Assembly (NCBI GenBank): GCA_003611875.1
Contig: RAYY01000002.1
Span: 1-64,000 of the forward strand
From: a bacterium D16-56
Lineage (GTDB): Bacteria > Bacillota > Clostridia > Lachnospirales > Lachnospiraceae
Reading direction: 5' to 3'
Length of the DNA: 64,000 bases
The notes under the pieces are model-generated. The model was not told the origin of the DNA. It searched no databases and saw only the letters and a list, made by a program, of their open reading frames with translations. Positions 53,133 to 61,796 of the stretch are shown here, piece after piece (position 1 is the first letter of the stretch; each line of letters opens with the position of its first letter). A program made the translations under genes and the position numbers.

Positions 53133-54692
53133 TTACATTTCCACCACACGGGTTGCGATCCGCTCCCGGAACCATACGTCATGCTCCACTAAAATCATGG
53201 CAGGCTCGTATTTTAAGATCAGCTCCTCAAGCTGCATCCGTGAAAAGACATCTACATAATTCAGCGGCTCATCCCAAACATATACATGGGCCGGGGTCAA
53301 AAGGCTGGCGGCAAGCAATACCTTCTTTTTCTGGCCTTCTGAAAAATCCTCCAGCTTCTTTGCAAACTGTTCCCGCTCCATGTCCAGCTGTCTCAGAAGC
53401 GCAAAAAACCGTCTTTCCTCCAATCCCCGGTTCTCACAAAAGTCTCTCACATCACCGTGAAGAAACCGGGTATCCTGATTCATGTAGGAAATCACCAGAT
53501 TGGACGCTGCCGTCAGCTCTCCTTGTGTAATAACCGGCATGGACTTCCCGCCCTTTTTATCTTCTCCGTCTGTAAAAAAGGTTCCTGTCCTCCCATACCT
53601 GAGCAAGGTCTTTATGAACGTAGATTTTCCGCACCCGTTTCCTCCATGCAGAAACACCCGCTCCCCCTGCATCAGCTCAAAGCAAAAGCCCTTCAGCACA
53701 TCCTTTCCGTCCTCCCCATACCGGACGGACAAATCCCTGCAGGTAATCAGACGGTCCTTGTGAAAGGTCAGAGGATTCAGCTTCAGCGCGGCAGGATTCT
53801 CAATATCCTGCAAAAGCCCTTCCTTTTCCTCTATGGCCCGTTCCATGCGCCGCTTGTACTGGCTGACCCTGCTCTGCATTTTCTTCGTCTTTGCCCCAAT
53901 ATAGGGCCGTGTGCCAATCCCATGATCTGGATTTTCGATTGGGTCATACCCGATCTTCCTGCTCTCATTCTGATCCGCCCACCTGCTGCTCTGGTCCGCC
54001 GCCCGTTTCAGGGAAGCGATCTCCCTCCTGTGCTTTTCGTTCTCCTTTTTGGCAAAAGAGTCCTTTCGTGTCTTGTTTTCCCACCATATGGAAAAATTTC
54101 CGCTTTGTACCTGGATGGTCTTCCGGTTCAGAACCAGCACATGATCCACACAGGCATCCAGGATATCCCGGTCATGAGAAACCAAAAGATACCCTCTTTT
54201 TCCCTGAAGATATTTTTTAACACAGGCCCTGGTTTCCTGATCCAAATGATTGGTAGGCTCATCGATCAGGAGAAAATCCTGTTCTTCGGAAAATAACACT
54301 GCCAGCAAAAGTCTTGTCTGCTGTCCGTGGCTTAAGCTCTCAAATGGCTGATACAGCGTCTCTGGTTCCATATTCAGCTTGGCAAGCTCCCGAATCACCT
54401 GCCAAGCCTCACATCCCGGCTTAATCATCTCCAGAAAATCCGAGGCACATTCCTTTCTCTGCTCATCCGTAACCTCATACGGAAAATAATCAAACCCGGC
54501 AGGTGCCGTAATCTGGCCGGAATAATCATATTGTCCGGTCAGCAGCCGAAGAAAGGTCGTCTTTCCCTTTCCGTTTCTTCCAATCAGCCCCAGCTTCCAG
54601 TCCGTATCCACACAAAAGGAGACATTTTCAAAAATATTGTCCGGGCTTCCCTCATAAGCAAACGTAAGATTTATCACATTGATCTGTGCCAT
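53133..54692 (-). CDS. ABC-F ribosomal protection ATPase (Lsa/Vga-like)
   Basis: 519 residues, two ABC domains without membrane segments. First Walker A GRNGKGKTT, signature LSHGQQTRLLLAVLF, Walker B LLIDEPTNHLD; second Walker A GGNGCGKST, signature FSEGQKKKVLLAASL, Walker B VWDEPLNYVD. The interdomain linker (about 195-320) is long and basic, as in antibiotic-resistance ABC-F proteins that displace lincosamides, streptogramins A or pleuromutilins from the ribosome. The start at 54692 has GGGAGGG upstream. A drug-responsive attenuator precedes it (54812-54939), strongly supporting a resistance role. Confidence 0.88.
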   Translation of the reverse strand: MAQINVINLTFAYEGSPDNIFENVSFCVDTDWKLGLIGRNGKGKTTFLRLLTGQYDYSGQITAPAGFDYFPYEVTDEQRKECASDFLEMIKPGCEAWQVIRELAKLNMEPETLYQPFESLSHGQQTRLLLAVLFSEEQDFLLIDEPTNHLDQETRACVKKYLQGKRGYLLVSHDRDILDACVDHVLVLNRKTIQVQSGNFSIWWENKTRKDSFAKKENEKHRREIASLKRAADQSSRWADQNESRKIGYDPIENPDHGIGTRPYIGAKTKKMQSRVSQYKRRMERAIEEKEGLLQDIENPAALKLNPLTFHKDRLITCRDLSVRYGEDGKDVLKGFCFELMQGERVFLHGGNGCGKSTFIKTLLRYGRTGTFFTDGEDKKGGKSMPVITQGELTAASNLVISYMNQDTRFLHGDVRDFCENRGLEERRFFALLRQLDMEREQFAKKLEDFSEGQKKKVLLAASLLTPAHVYVWDEPLNYVDVFSRMQLEELILKYEPAMILVEHDVWFRERIATRVVEM

Positions 54693-54811
54693 GCACATCC
54701 CTCCCTGCACATAAGAAACGGTTCACAAATAACCTGTAAATCGTTCTGAAACCTTCATGCGCCACATGGAGTCAGGATCTCACGCCCCTTTGACGCCCAT
54801 AAACGGACATC

Positions 54812-54939
54812 AAAAAAGAGAGGTGGTGAGAATCATAATCTACCTTCGGCAACATGAACAGCAGTAGTCCTACAGACTGCTGCATACAAAAGCTTCCATG
54901 TCTCAAAAGCAGATTATTTTCTCATCCTTTCACCTCTCT
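54812..54939 (-). promoter_or_regulatory. Ribosome-mediated attenuator of the ABC-F gene
   Basis: The minus-strand leader pairs an early arm (54911-54939, covering the leader ORF and its ribosome binding site) with a late arm (54812-54841), for example AGAGAGGTG with CACC...CTCTCT and AGATTAT with its partner, followed by TTTTTT. A ribosome held on the leader ORF would cover the early arm and prevent the terminator. A central hairpin (GCAGTAGTCC/GGACTACTGC-like, 54855-54880) is the probable alternative fold. Confidence 0.75.
54914..54925 (-). CDS. Three-codon leader ORF (MRK)
   Basis: ATG AGA AAA TAA with AGAGAGGTGAAAGG upstream, located in the early arm of the attenuator. Very short leader ORFs of this kind control ABC-F genes such as lmo0919 in Listeria by antibiotic-induced stalling at initiation. 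The peptide itself probably has no function. Confidence 0.65.
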   Translation of the reverse strand: MRK

Positions 54940-55023
54940 CTTGTATTCTGTTTTTTAGCCTATCACATCTTTCGGAAATTTGCAACTGTTTTTTGCTGCT
55001 GTCAGAAATCTGTCAGAGATCTG

Positions 55024-55908
55024 TCAGGAATCCTGGCACTGACTCCGCTCCTCCATCCCCAGCTTCAATGCTCCCATAATCCCCTGGTCGTCATGCAGAG
55101 AGGGCGGCACAATATAAGACTCCATGTTCTCCAGCTCCTTCGTCTTAAGATACCCGCCTAACATTTCCGTTACCTTTTTCCGCACCAAAGGGAACATTTG
55201 TTCCTGGTGCATCACGCCCCCGCCTACAATAATCTTTTGAGGACTTAGCACAAATATATAATTGGTAATGGCATAGGCCAGATAATAAGCCTCCAATTCC
55301 CACACCTCCTGCCGATCTGCCAAGGCAGTTCCCTTGGCTCCCCAGCGCTCCTCGATGGCCGGCCCGGCAGCCAGCCCCTCCAGGCAATGACCGTGGCTGG
55401 GACATTTTCCCTTATAGGAATCATCCTTTCTTGCAGGAATCAGCATATGGCCTCCCTCCGGGTGCTGCATCCCGTGAAGAAGCTTCCCTCCTGCCAGGAC
55501 GCCCACGCCCACACCAGTTCCCACCGTAATATAAATGGCAGTGTCCAGACCCTTGGCACAGCCCCAGGTGCTTTCCCCCAGCATGGAGCCGTTTACGTCC
55601 GTGTCAAATCCCACCGGTACATTTAAGCCTTCCCGAAAATATCCGCAGATATCATACCCGCGCCACGCCAGCTTCGGCGTCATCATAATATGTCCATAGG
55701 TCTCTGACTTCCGGTCCAGATCTACCGGGCCAAAACACCCGATCCCCAAAGCCTCAATGTCCTTATCCTGAAAATAGGCAAGCAGCTTTGGCATGGTGAT
55801 CTCCGGTGTCTCCGTGGGAATGGATACCCGGTCCAAAATCCTTCCCTCCTCTGTTCCCACTGCACAGACCATCTTGGTGCCGCCTGCTTCCAATGCTCCA
55901 AATCTCAT
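55024..55908 (-). CDS. ROK-family fructokinase
   Basis: 294 residues. The N-terminal phosphate loop GALEAGGTKMVCAVG, catalytic GFDTDVNGSMLGE, and second ATP loop YITVGTGVGVGVLAGGKLLHG are present. The ROK zinc motif HPEGGHMLIPARK with CPSHGHCLEG (His-Cys-Cys-Cys set) is intact. The size and EAGGTKMVCA start match the ScrK/GmuE fructokinases. It phosphorylates fructose, perhaps also mannose, after uptake. GAGGAGGAAG precedes the ATG. It has no sugar transporter beside it. Confidence 0.88.
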   Translation of the reverse strand: MRFGALEAGGTKMVCAVGTEEGRILDRVSIPTETPEITMPKLLAYFQDKDIEALGIGCFGPVDLDRKSETYGHIMMTPKLAWRGYDICGYFREGLNVPVGFDTDVNGSMLGESTWGCAKGLDTAIYITVGTGVGVGVLAGGKLLHGMQHPEGGHMLIPARKDDSYKGKCPSHGHCLEGLAAGPAIEERWGAKGTALADRQEVWELEAYYLAYAITNYIFVLSPQKIIVGGGVMHQEQMFPLVRKKVTEMLGGYLKTKELENMESYIVPPSLHDDQGIMGALKLGMEERSQCQDS

Positions 55909-55981
55909 CTTCTTCCTCCTCGCTTTTTAACAGCCGTTTCTTATCCCTTCTGTCATTGCTTTTATTCCATAAGCTGCAGCC

Positions 55982-56608
55982 TTACCGGATAAAGTTCGTT
56001 CCGATCTTTTCCTCCGGAACAGGACAGGCAATCCCTGCCGCCTTACCGGCCTCAATACACCGGATCAACCACGCCATGTTCTGCCCGATTCCCCGCATGA
56101 TCTGCAGTCCCTCTAAATCCTGTCTAACCTCGTCCGGCGTATTTCCATGAACCATATTCCAGTAGTTAGAGGAAACCATAGGCATCCGGTTGATTGAAAA
56201 ATACTTATTCAGCACATCCACAGACGCCGTAGTGCCTGCCCGCCTGGCCGACACCACCGAAGCCCCCGGCTTTCCGGCAAAAGCGCTTTTTCCGGAATAA
56301 AATGCCCGGTCAAGAAATGACAGAATCCGTCCGCTGGGATGGGCATAATAAACCGGTGAACCAAATACAAAACCGTCCGCCGTCTTGGCCTTGTCCACAA
56401 ACTGATTTACCAAATCGTCTCCAAACACACATTTCCCCAGCTTTGCGCAGGCCCTGCACCCGATACAGTCCCGGACCGCATCCCCTCCCAGCTGGAATAT
56501 TTCCGTCTCCACCCCTTCCTTCTCTAAGGAAAACGCTACCTCCCGAAGGGCCGTATAGGTACACCCTTCCTTATTGCAGCTTCCGTTTAGCAGCAAAACC
56601 TTTGCCAT
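55982..56608 (-). CDS. NADPH-dependent FMN reductase/flavodoxin-like
   Basis: 208 residues from the ATG at 56608 (MAKVLLLNGSCNKEGCTY). The FMN loop is LLLNGSCNKEGCTYTAL; an inserted cysteine pair (DCIGCRACAKLGKCVF) is typical of the iron-sulfur flavoprotein/multimeric flavodoxin WrbA-like group; FGSPVYYAHPSG contacts the flavin. Probably a soluble flavin reductase or quinone/nitro reductase. GGGGAG precedes this start; a longer frame to 56653 adds 15 residues. It follows folD with a 47-bp gap. Confidence 0.82.
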   Translation of the reverse strand: MAKVLLLNGSCNKEGCTYTALREVAFSLEKEGVETEIFQLGGDAVRDCIGCRACAKLGKCVFGDDLVNQFVDKAKTADGFVFGSPVYYAHPSGRILSFLDRAFYSGKSAFAGKPGASVVSARRAGTTASVDVLNKYFSINRMPMVSSNYWNMVHGNTPDEVRQDLEGLQIMRGIGQNMAWLIRCIEAGKAAGIACPVPEEKIGTNFIR

Positions 56609-56655
56609 AACAAAATCTCCCCTTTCTTCTATTTCATTCTGCCTAACAGGCATAC

Positions 56656-57513
56656 TTAGTTGCCAAAAGATTGTTTGAAACGATTTACACAGCTTTGTAC
56701 CAGATGCTTTGCCAGCACCGCCGTAGTCACGGCTCCTACACCGCCCGGCACCGGAGTGGCCATGGACGCCTTTTTTTGGATGCTGTCAAAATCCACATCC
56801 CCGCAAAGCTTCCCATCCTCATCCACATTGATTCCCACATCCACTACCACCGCATCCTTTGCCACATATTCTCCATCCAGCATTCTGGCCCTTCCTGCCG
56901 CTGCCACCAGAATCTCGGCTCCCTGGCAGGTTCCCTTTAAATCCTTCGTGCGGGTATGGCAGATCGTCACGGTTGCATTTTCCTTTAGCAGAAGCATGGA
57001 TAAAGGCTTTCCCACCACCATGCTGCGGCCCACGATCACTACCCGCTTTCCGGTAATCGGAATCTGATTGTGCTTTAACACCTCCACCACCGCTTCTGCC
57101 GTACAGGGGGCAAAGCCGGAATCATCTCCGGCAAACACCTTTGCCACATTCACAGGAGAAATCCCGTCTAAGTCCTTTCCGGGATCGATCATTGCCTCCA
57201 AATCCTTCTCACAAATCTGCTTTGGCAGGGGACGCAGCAATAAAATCCCGTCCACATCCTTGTCCTCGTTGATTCGTTTGAACTCCCTCTTAAAATCCTC
57301 GTGTGAAATCTCCTGCGGATAAGAAAATGCCTCTGCCCGCAGCCCAAAGCTTGCCAGCTTTTTTACTGCGCTTCTCTCATAGGACACATCATCCGGCCTT
57401 TCCCCTACCCGGACAATGGCAAGCTTAGGAATTTTCCCGCCTAACGTATCCAGCATTTTCTTTACGTCCTCTTTTATCCTGGCAGAAGTCTCTGCACCCT
57501 TTAAGATCTCCAT
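56656..57513 (-). CDS. folD: Methylenetetrahydrofolate dehydrogenase/cyclohydrolase FolD
   Basis: 285 residues; interconverts methylene-, methenyl- and formyl-tetrahydrofolate. The catalytic lysine lies in VSYERSAVKKLA, where the family usually has YVxxKxK, so the first motif is somewhat diverged. DVDGILLLRPLPKQI, KDLDGISPVNVAKVF, CTAEAVVEVL, VVIVGRSMVVGKPLSMLLL and TPVPGGVGAVTTAVL are clear. It is paired with a separate cyclohydrolase (FchA) upstream, 48 bp away, suggesting that FolD here may act mainly as the dehydrogenase. ACGGAGGAA precedes the ATG. Confidence 0.92.
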   Translation of the reverse strand: MEILKGAETSARIKEDVKKMLDTLGGKIPKLAIVRVGERPDDVSYERSAVKKLASFGLRAEAFSYPQEISHEDFKREFKRINEDKDVDGILLLRPLPKQICEKDLEAMIDPGKDLDGISPVNVAKVFAGDDSGFAPCTAEAVVEVLKHNQIPITGKRVVIVGRSMVVGKPLSMLLLKENATVTICHTRTKDLKGTCQGAEILVAAAGRARMLDGEYVAKDAVVVDVGINVDEDGKLCGDVDFDSIQKKASMATPVPGGVGAVTTAVLAKHLVQSCVNRFKQSFGN

Positions 57514-57561
57514 GCAATTCCTCCGTTTCTGTTCTGAACACTGTTTGGCATACCTCTTTTA

Positions 57562-58212
57562 TCAAGCGCAGCCATGGCTCTGCTTACACAGCCGCACCCG
57601 CACCCGCTCATAAATCTCATCTGCCCTTTTGGCGCCTGTCTGAATCATATCCTCTGCCTTCTGGTTAAGCTCCTCTGCCCTTGCCCGGTTCTTCATGGAT
57701 TTCGTATTGATATACACGTTCATCACCGCGCCGTTCAGGGCAGCCCTGGCGAACTGCACTGCCACTCCCACGTCGGATACTGCCATGATACTGCCCTTCT
57801 CCTCCAGCAGCTCCAGAATATCCAGCACCCCCATCGCCTTTTCCATCATTTCCATGGGTACAAGGCTGGCAGCCGTTAGCCGGGATTCCATCACCTGTTC
57901 CTTTTCCGTTCTCTGTTCTTCCGTTTCTGCAGGAAGCTTATACGCCTCCGCCAAAGGCGCAAACACCTGGGCATCCCGGTCTGCCAGCTCCAAAAGCTCT
58001 GTCTGAAGCTTTTCAAGCTCTGATAACCCTCTGCGGATTTCTTCCTCTGCATCTGCATACCGTTTCTTACCCACAGTCAGATTGGCCACCATCTGTCCCA
58101 AGGCTGCCCCCAGGGCGCCTCCCAATGCCGAAGCCCCGCCGCCGCCAGGCACCGGAGCCTTGGAAGACAGCTCCCCCATCCATTCCCCGATCCTCTGTTT
58201 TTCTATCATCAT
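57562..58212 (-). CDS. fchA: Cyclodeaminase/methenyl-THF cyclohydrolase FchA
   Basis: 216 residues of the formiminotransferase-cyclodeaminase family, here the stand-alone C-terminal type. APVPGGGGASALGGALGAALGQMVANLT is the conserved glycine-rich folate-binding start, followed by LADRDAQVFAPLAEAY. The stand-alone form either deaminates formimino-THF from purine or histidine breakdown or works as methenyl-THF cyclohydrolase with FolD; the folD neighbour favours the latter. GAAAGGAG precedes tandem ATGs. Confidence 0.88.
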   Translation of the reverse strand: MMIEKQRIGEWMGELSSKAPVPGGGGASALGGALGAALGQMVANLTVGKKRYADAEEEIRRGLSELEKLQTELLELADRDAQVFAPLAEAYKLPAETEEQRTEKEQVMESRLTAASLVPMEMMEKAMGVLDILELLEEKGSIMAVSDVGVAVQFARAALNGAVMNVYINTKSMKNRARAEELNQKAEDMIQTGAKRADEIYERVRVRLCKQSHGCA

Positions 58213-58270
58213 GCTTCTCCTTTCTCTGTTCCCAAAATGTCAAAATCACGTCCTGCCCTTTGTCTGACAC

Positions 58271-59242
58271 TTAATGAGAGGGTCCTACTGAACTGCCTGA
58301 ATGGTTTCCAAAAGCCTTTTTCTGCTTTCCAAAGCTCAAAAGCCCTGCCGGAAGCTGGGCAAGCAGAATCCCTGCAAACACCATTACACATCCGGCCAGC
58401 TCTTTTGCCGACAATCTCTGTCCCAGCAGCATCCACCCGGCCAGCACAGAAAACACGGATTCCAGACTCATCAGCAAAGAAGCCACCACAGGCGCAATAT
58501 TCTTCTGTGCCACCACCTGCAGGGTGTAGGCCACGCCGCAGGACATGATTCCTGCATACAAGATGGGCATCCATGCCGCTGTGACCCCGCTCCAGGACGG
58601 CGTCTCAAGCATCAGGGCCATAAGTCCGGAAAGAATTCCTGCCGTAAAAAACTGCACACAGGAGATCACAACTCCGTCTGCCCTGGGAGAAAAATAGTCA
58701 ATGACCAAAATATGCAGGGAAAAACAAATGGAGCACAAAAACACCAGAAAATCCCCTTTCCCCACAGAGAATCCCTCCTTAATGCATAAAAGGTACATCC
58801 CTGCTGCAGCTATCACTACACTGACCCACACATTCACTCCCACGGTCTTTTTCATAAACAGTCCCAAAATAGGAACCAGAATAATATAGAGCGCCGTAAT
58901 AAAGCCAGCCTTTCCCACAGTCGTATAAGCAATCCCAAACTGCTGCAGAGAGCTGGCAATGCACAGAACGCTTCCGCAGCACATACCTCCTTTCATCCCC
59001 ACGAGAAGCTGCGTCCGTTTCTCCTTCTCTGTCAGCCTTTCCTGTTGGCTGTTCAGCCGGCCAAGCAGGAAAATACAGGGAATCAGCACCACGCCCCCTA
59101 TCAGAAAACGGCAGGCGTTAAAGGTAAAGCCTCCCACATAGTTCATGCCCTCGCTCTGTGCCACAAAGGCGATTCCCCAGATCAGCGCCGTTGTTACCAG
59201 CATTGCGCTGCTGCATAAATTTTTTTTCCTCATTGGTTCCAT
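58271..59242 (-). CDS. EamA/DMT-family transporter
   Basis: 323 residues with ten predicted helices in two EamA repeats. The first helix LVTTALIWGIAFVAQSEG, the repeat-end GKAGFITALYIILVPILGLFM and the second-repeat APVVASLLMSLESVFSVLAGWMLLGQRL are textbook. Exporter or importer of amino acids, nucleotides or drugs; the substrate cannot be told. It sits between hisIE and fchA with about 58-bp gaps on the same strand. Confidence 0.88.
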   Translation of the reverse strand: MEPMRKKNLCSSAMLVTTALIWGIAFVAQSEGMNYVGGFTFNACRFLIGGVVLIPCIFLLGRLNSQQERLTEKEKRTQLLVGMKGGMCCGSVLCIASSLQQFGIAYTTVGKAGFITALYIILVPILGLFMKKTVGVNVWVSVVIAAAGMYLLCIKEGFSVGKGDFLVFLCSICFSLHILVIDYFSPRADGVVISCVQFFTAGILSGLMALMLETPSWSGVTAAWMPILYAGIMSCGVAYTLQVVAQKNIAPVVASLLMSLESVFSVLAGWMLLGQRLSAKELAGCVMVFAGILLAQLPAGLLSFGKQKKAFGNHSGSSVGPSH

Positions 59243-59300
59243 ATTGCCTGATTTCCTCCATTCTCTGCAATCACGTTCCGCCTGATCAGATCCGTTCTTC

Positions 59301-60599
59301 TTACCGGTTAGCCAGCTCCTGTGTAATCTCCTCCCAGGTAATGCCCTTCACTGCCATCAGCACCATCACATGATACAGAAAATCCGAGATTTCATACTTT
59401 ACCTCCTCCGGATCCGGATTCTTGGCCGCAATAATGATCTCTGCTGCCTCCTCCCCCACTTTTTTCAGAATCTTGTCCAGTCCCTTATCCAAAAGATAAT
59501 TGGTATAAGAGCCTTCCTTGGGATGCTCCTTCCGGTCTGAAATCACGGCAAATACATCCTCAAATACCTTTAAGGGATTGGTCTTTTGGTTCCCTTTTTC
59601 TGCTAAGGTCCGGAAAAAGCAGCTTGTGCTGCCTGTGTGGCATGCGGCTCCGATCTGATGAACCTTTGCCAGAATCGTGTCATGGTCACAGTCTAAGTAC
59701 AATGCCTTCACATACTGAAAATGTCCCGACGTCTCACCCTTTTGCCATTGCTCTTTTCTGCTGCGGCTGTAATAATTCATTTTTCCGGTGCGCAGGGTAT
59801 CCTGAAAAGCCAGCTGGTTCATATAAGCCATCATCAGCACCTGGTCTGTTCTGTAATCCTGCACAATCACCGGAACCAGCCCCTGGTCATTGGTCTTAAA
59901 ATCCTCCCACTGAACCGTGCTTTCAAAGGTCTCCACCTTCTGCCCTCGTTTTTTCAGCTCCCCCTTCAGCTCCATGTAGCTGCCTTCTCTTTCCTCCGGC
60001 GCCGTGAGAATGACTCCTGCACTGTGTTCTGCCGCCATGCACACGGAAATCACGGGAAGCTCCTGTTCCCTGCACAAAATAAGAAACGGCCCATCTTCCC
60101 TGGTATAGGATCCGGACTCCAGAATCTCCACATTTCCGCCGGTATCCAGCAAAATCATGGAAGCTCCCAGCTGCAGAAACTCCGAAACCCGCCCCAAAAG
60201 ACGAGGGGAAGGAAGATGAACATAAATCTTTTCACTGCCGAACCGGCTGGCTGCCTCCTTGATCAGATCCACATTGTCCATATCCGAGCCATCCAGAAAG
60301 ACAGCCTTGGCCCCGGCATACAGATATTTTTTCACATCCTCCAGCCGCCGGATGCGGCCTCCTGTAATCATGGGAATCTCCATCGACCGGGCCAGCTCCC
60401 TGAGAATCCCTAGGGTTGTCTCATGATCCTCGTCACTTTTTGACAGATCCCACAGCAGCAGGCCGTCCGCACCGCTGTCATTATAATGGTGAGCCAGGGT
60501 CTTTAAAGAGCGGCTGCCGATTTGTCCTTCTCCCTCCAAAGCCGTCAGCTTCCCCTCCCGGCACCCAATTGCTGCAATCAACTGTTTTTTTTCACTCAT
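59301..60599 (-). CDS. hisIE: HisF-like barrel fused to HisI and HisE
   Basis: 432 residues. Residues about 1-225 form a degenerate HisA/HisF-type barrel: GGRIRRLEDVKKYLYAGAKA and LDGSDMDNVDLIKEA fit the phosphate-binding halves, but the catalytic Asp region reads AAIGCREGK, so the active site is probably lost. Residues about 230-330 are phosphoribosyl-AMP cyclohydrolase (metal site CDHDTILAKVHQIG, AACHTGSTSCFF). Residues about 345-432 are phosphoribosyl-ATP pyrophosphohydrolase (LLDKGLDKILKKVGEEAAE, SDFLYHVMVLM). It performs steps two and three of histidine synthesis. The gene is 52 kb away from the other his genes. GGAGG precedes the ATG at 60599. Confidence 0.9.
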   Translation of the reverse strand: MSEKKQLIAAIGCREGKLTALEGEGQIGSRSLKTLAHHYNDSGADGLLLWDLSKSDEDHETTLGILRELARSMEIPMITGGRIRRLEDVKKYLYAGAKAVFLDGSDMDNVDLIKEAASRFGSEKIYVHLPSPRLLGRVSEFLQLGASMILLDTGGNVEILESGSYTREDGPFLILCREQELPVISVCMAAEHSAGVILTAPEEREGSYMELKGELKKRGQKVETFESTVQWEDFKTNDQGLVPVIVQDYRTDQVLMMAYMNQLAFQDTLRTGKMNYYSRSRKEQWQKGETSGHFQYVKALYLDCDHDTILAKVHQIGAACHTGSTSCFFRTLAEKGNQKTNPLKVFEDVFAVISDRKEHPKEGSYTNYLLDKGLDKILKKVGEEAAEIIIAAKNPDPEEVKYEISDFLYHVMVLMAVKGITWEEITQELANR

Positions 60600-60724
60600 C
60601 ACACATCGGCCTCCTGACATTTCCATTTTTCAATTTCGCATTAATGATAGCATTCTTTTTCTTGGGCTGCAACTGTTTCTCTTGATTTTTATCAGGAAAA
60701 TGGGCAGGGCTGTAGGAATACAGC

Positions 60725-60834
60725 AAACCTCCATGCGCCCGGCTGCGGACGCGCCACCAATCATGAAAGCTTGTCAGGCGCATTTGGCATCCCTGATTTT
60801 AAATCGCCTCCGGCGATGGGATTTTCAAAGTAAA
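60725..60834. repeat. Family A repeat, copy 5 (best preserved)
   Basis: AAACCTCCATGCGCCC to TTCAAAGTAAA. Outer stem ATGCGCC/GGCGCAT, small hairpin ATCGCC-TCC-GGCGAT. 110 bp. Its right end encodes the C-terminal residues of the small ORF at 60799-61020. Confidence 0.85.
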
Positions 60835-61020
60835 AAAAGAGCCAAAACCGTCTCCCGCCTTGTCCTTGAGAAACGGCCTTTGCCCCTTCTGTTTTGTGTA
60901 CCTGTTATAAAAACTTCTATTGCCATATCCATTAAACCATGCCCGCTCCTCAAAAGACTTTTTCCTCTGAGCGGGACATACCTCCTCTGCCGCAATCTCT
61001 ACAGGCAGCAGACAGGCCAT
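60799..61020 (-). CDS. Possible small protein, 73 residues
   Basis: AAGGAG six bases before an ATG opens a frame with MACLLPVEIAAEEVCPAQRK, a basic aromatic middle (FNGYGNRSFYNRYTKQKG) and a tail LKIPSPEAI that is encoded by the family A repeat. No family recognised. The rest of the 60600-61106 gap holds only the repeat. It could be a relic. Confidence 0.35.
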   Translation of the reverse strand: MACLLPVEIAAEEVCPAQRKKSFEERAWFNGYGNRSFYNRYTKQKGQRPFLKDKAGDGFGSFFTLKIPSPEAI

Positions 61021-61106
61021 GTGCAGCTCCTTCGGAACGGTTTGATTGTCTGATATATGGTTTCTTCTCCTTCCTATGTATTTCCGGCAACGGCTCCTAT
61101 TTTAAC

Positions 61107-61712
61107 TTAAAATAAGCTCTCCCAAAGCATGTCCCAAAGCCTTCTGTTGGTTTCTGCATCATAATGAACGCCGTCGCGGGCATAGAAACCAGACTCCTGC
61201 AAAAAGTGATAGGTGTCAAGATATTGAATACCCTCTGTCTGCATCATGTCCTCATTAAAAGAAACAATCTCCTCATCACGGATTTTGCTTCCCTTTCCCA
61301 CAGGATTGACCGATAATACCACCACCTGCGCTGCTTCTGCCAAGGACTGGTAGGCAGCCGCATACTTTTCCCCATTGTGCAGATCATTGATTCCGAATCC
61401 GGATATAATCATCCAGTCTGTAATCTCCGGATGAGAGTCCATAATATCATAAGCTGCAAAAACAGCCTCGTCTGTCATCCACCTGTAACCGGCGCTGACC
61501 TTGGCCAGCACAAAACAATCCGGTATGCTGCTGATACTGCAGTTTTGCTCCAGCGCCGCAAAACGGCTGTCCCCTATAAAAATGTATCCCCTTCTTGTGT
61601 TCCCGTCCTCTGCACGATCCTCCATTTCCGATGCCACAGCCCCATGGCTGCAAAGCAGAAAAACCACCAGCAAAAGCCAAAAAATAACGTTCCTTTTGTT
61701 TCTTTTCATCAT
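61107..61712 (-). CDS. Exported SGNH/GDSL-type hydrolase-like protein
   Basis: About 201 residues from tandem ATGs at 61712/61709 after GAGGTAAAG. An N-terminal signal segment (NVIFWLLLVVFLLCSHGAVAS) predicts secretion or anchoring. SGNH blocks: GYIFIGDSRF (Ser nucleophile), IISGFGINDLHNG (Asn region) and ARDGVHYDAETN (Asp-His). Likely an extracellular esterase acting on acylated cell-wall or dietary glycans. It follows the binding-protein gene by about 85 bp. Confidence 0.75.
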   Translation of the reverse strand: MMKRNKRNVIFWLLLVVFLLCSHGAVASEMEDRAEDGNTRRGYIFIGDSRFAALEQNCSISSIPDCFVLAKVSAGYRWMTDEAVFAAYDIMDSHPEITDWMIISGFGINDLHNGEKYAAAYQSLAEAAQVVVLSVNPVGKGSKIRDEEIVSFNEDMMQTEGIQYLDTYHFLQESGFYARDGVHYDAETNRRLWDMLWESLF

Positions 61713-61796
61713 CTTTACCTCACCTATCCTTTTTCTCTGGATCAACATGTCCTTTTCTCCCATGGATAGTAAAATAATATGATGAAAAATTCCTTT

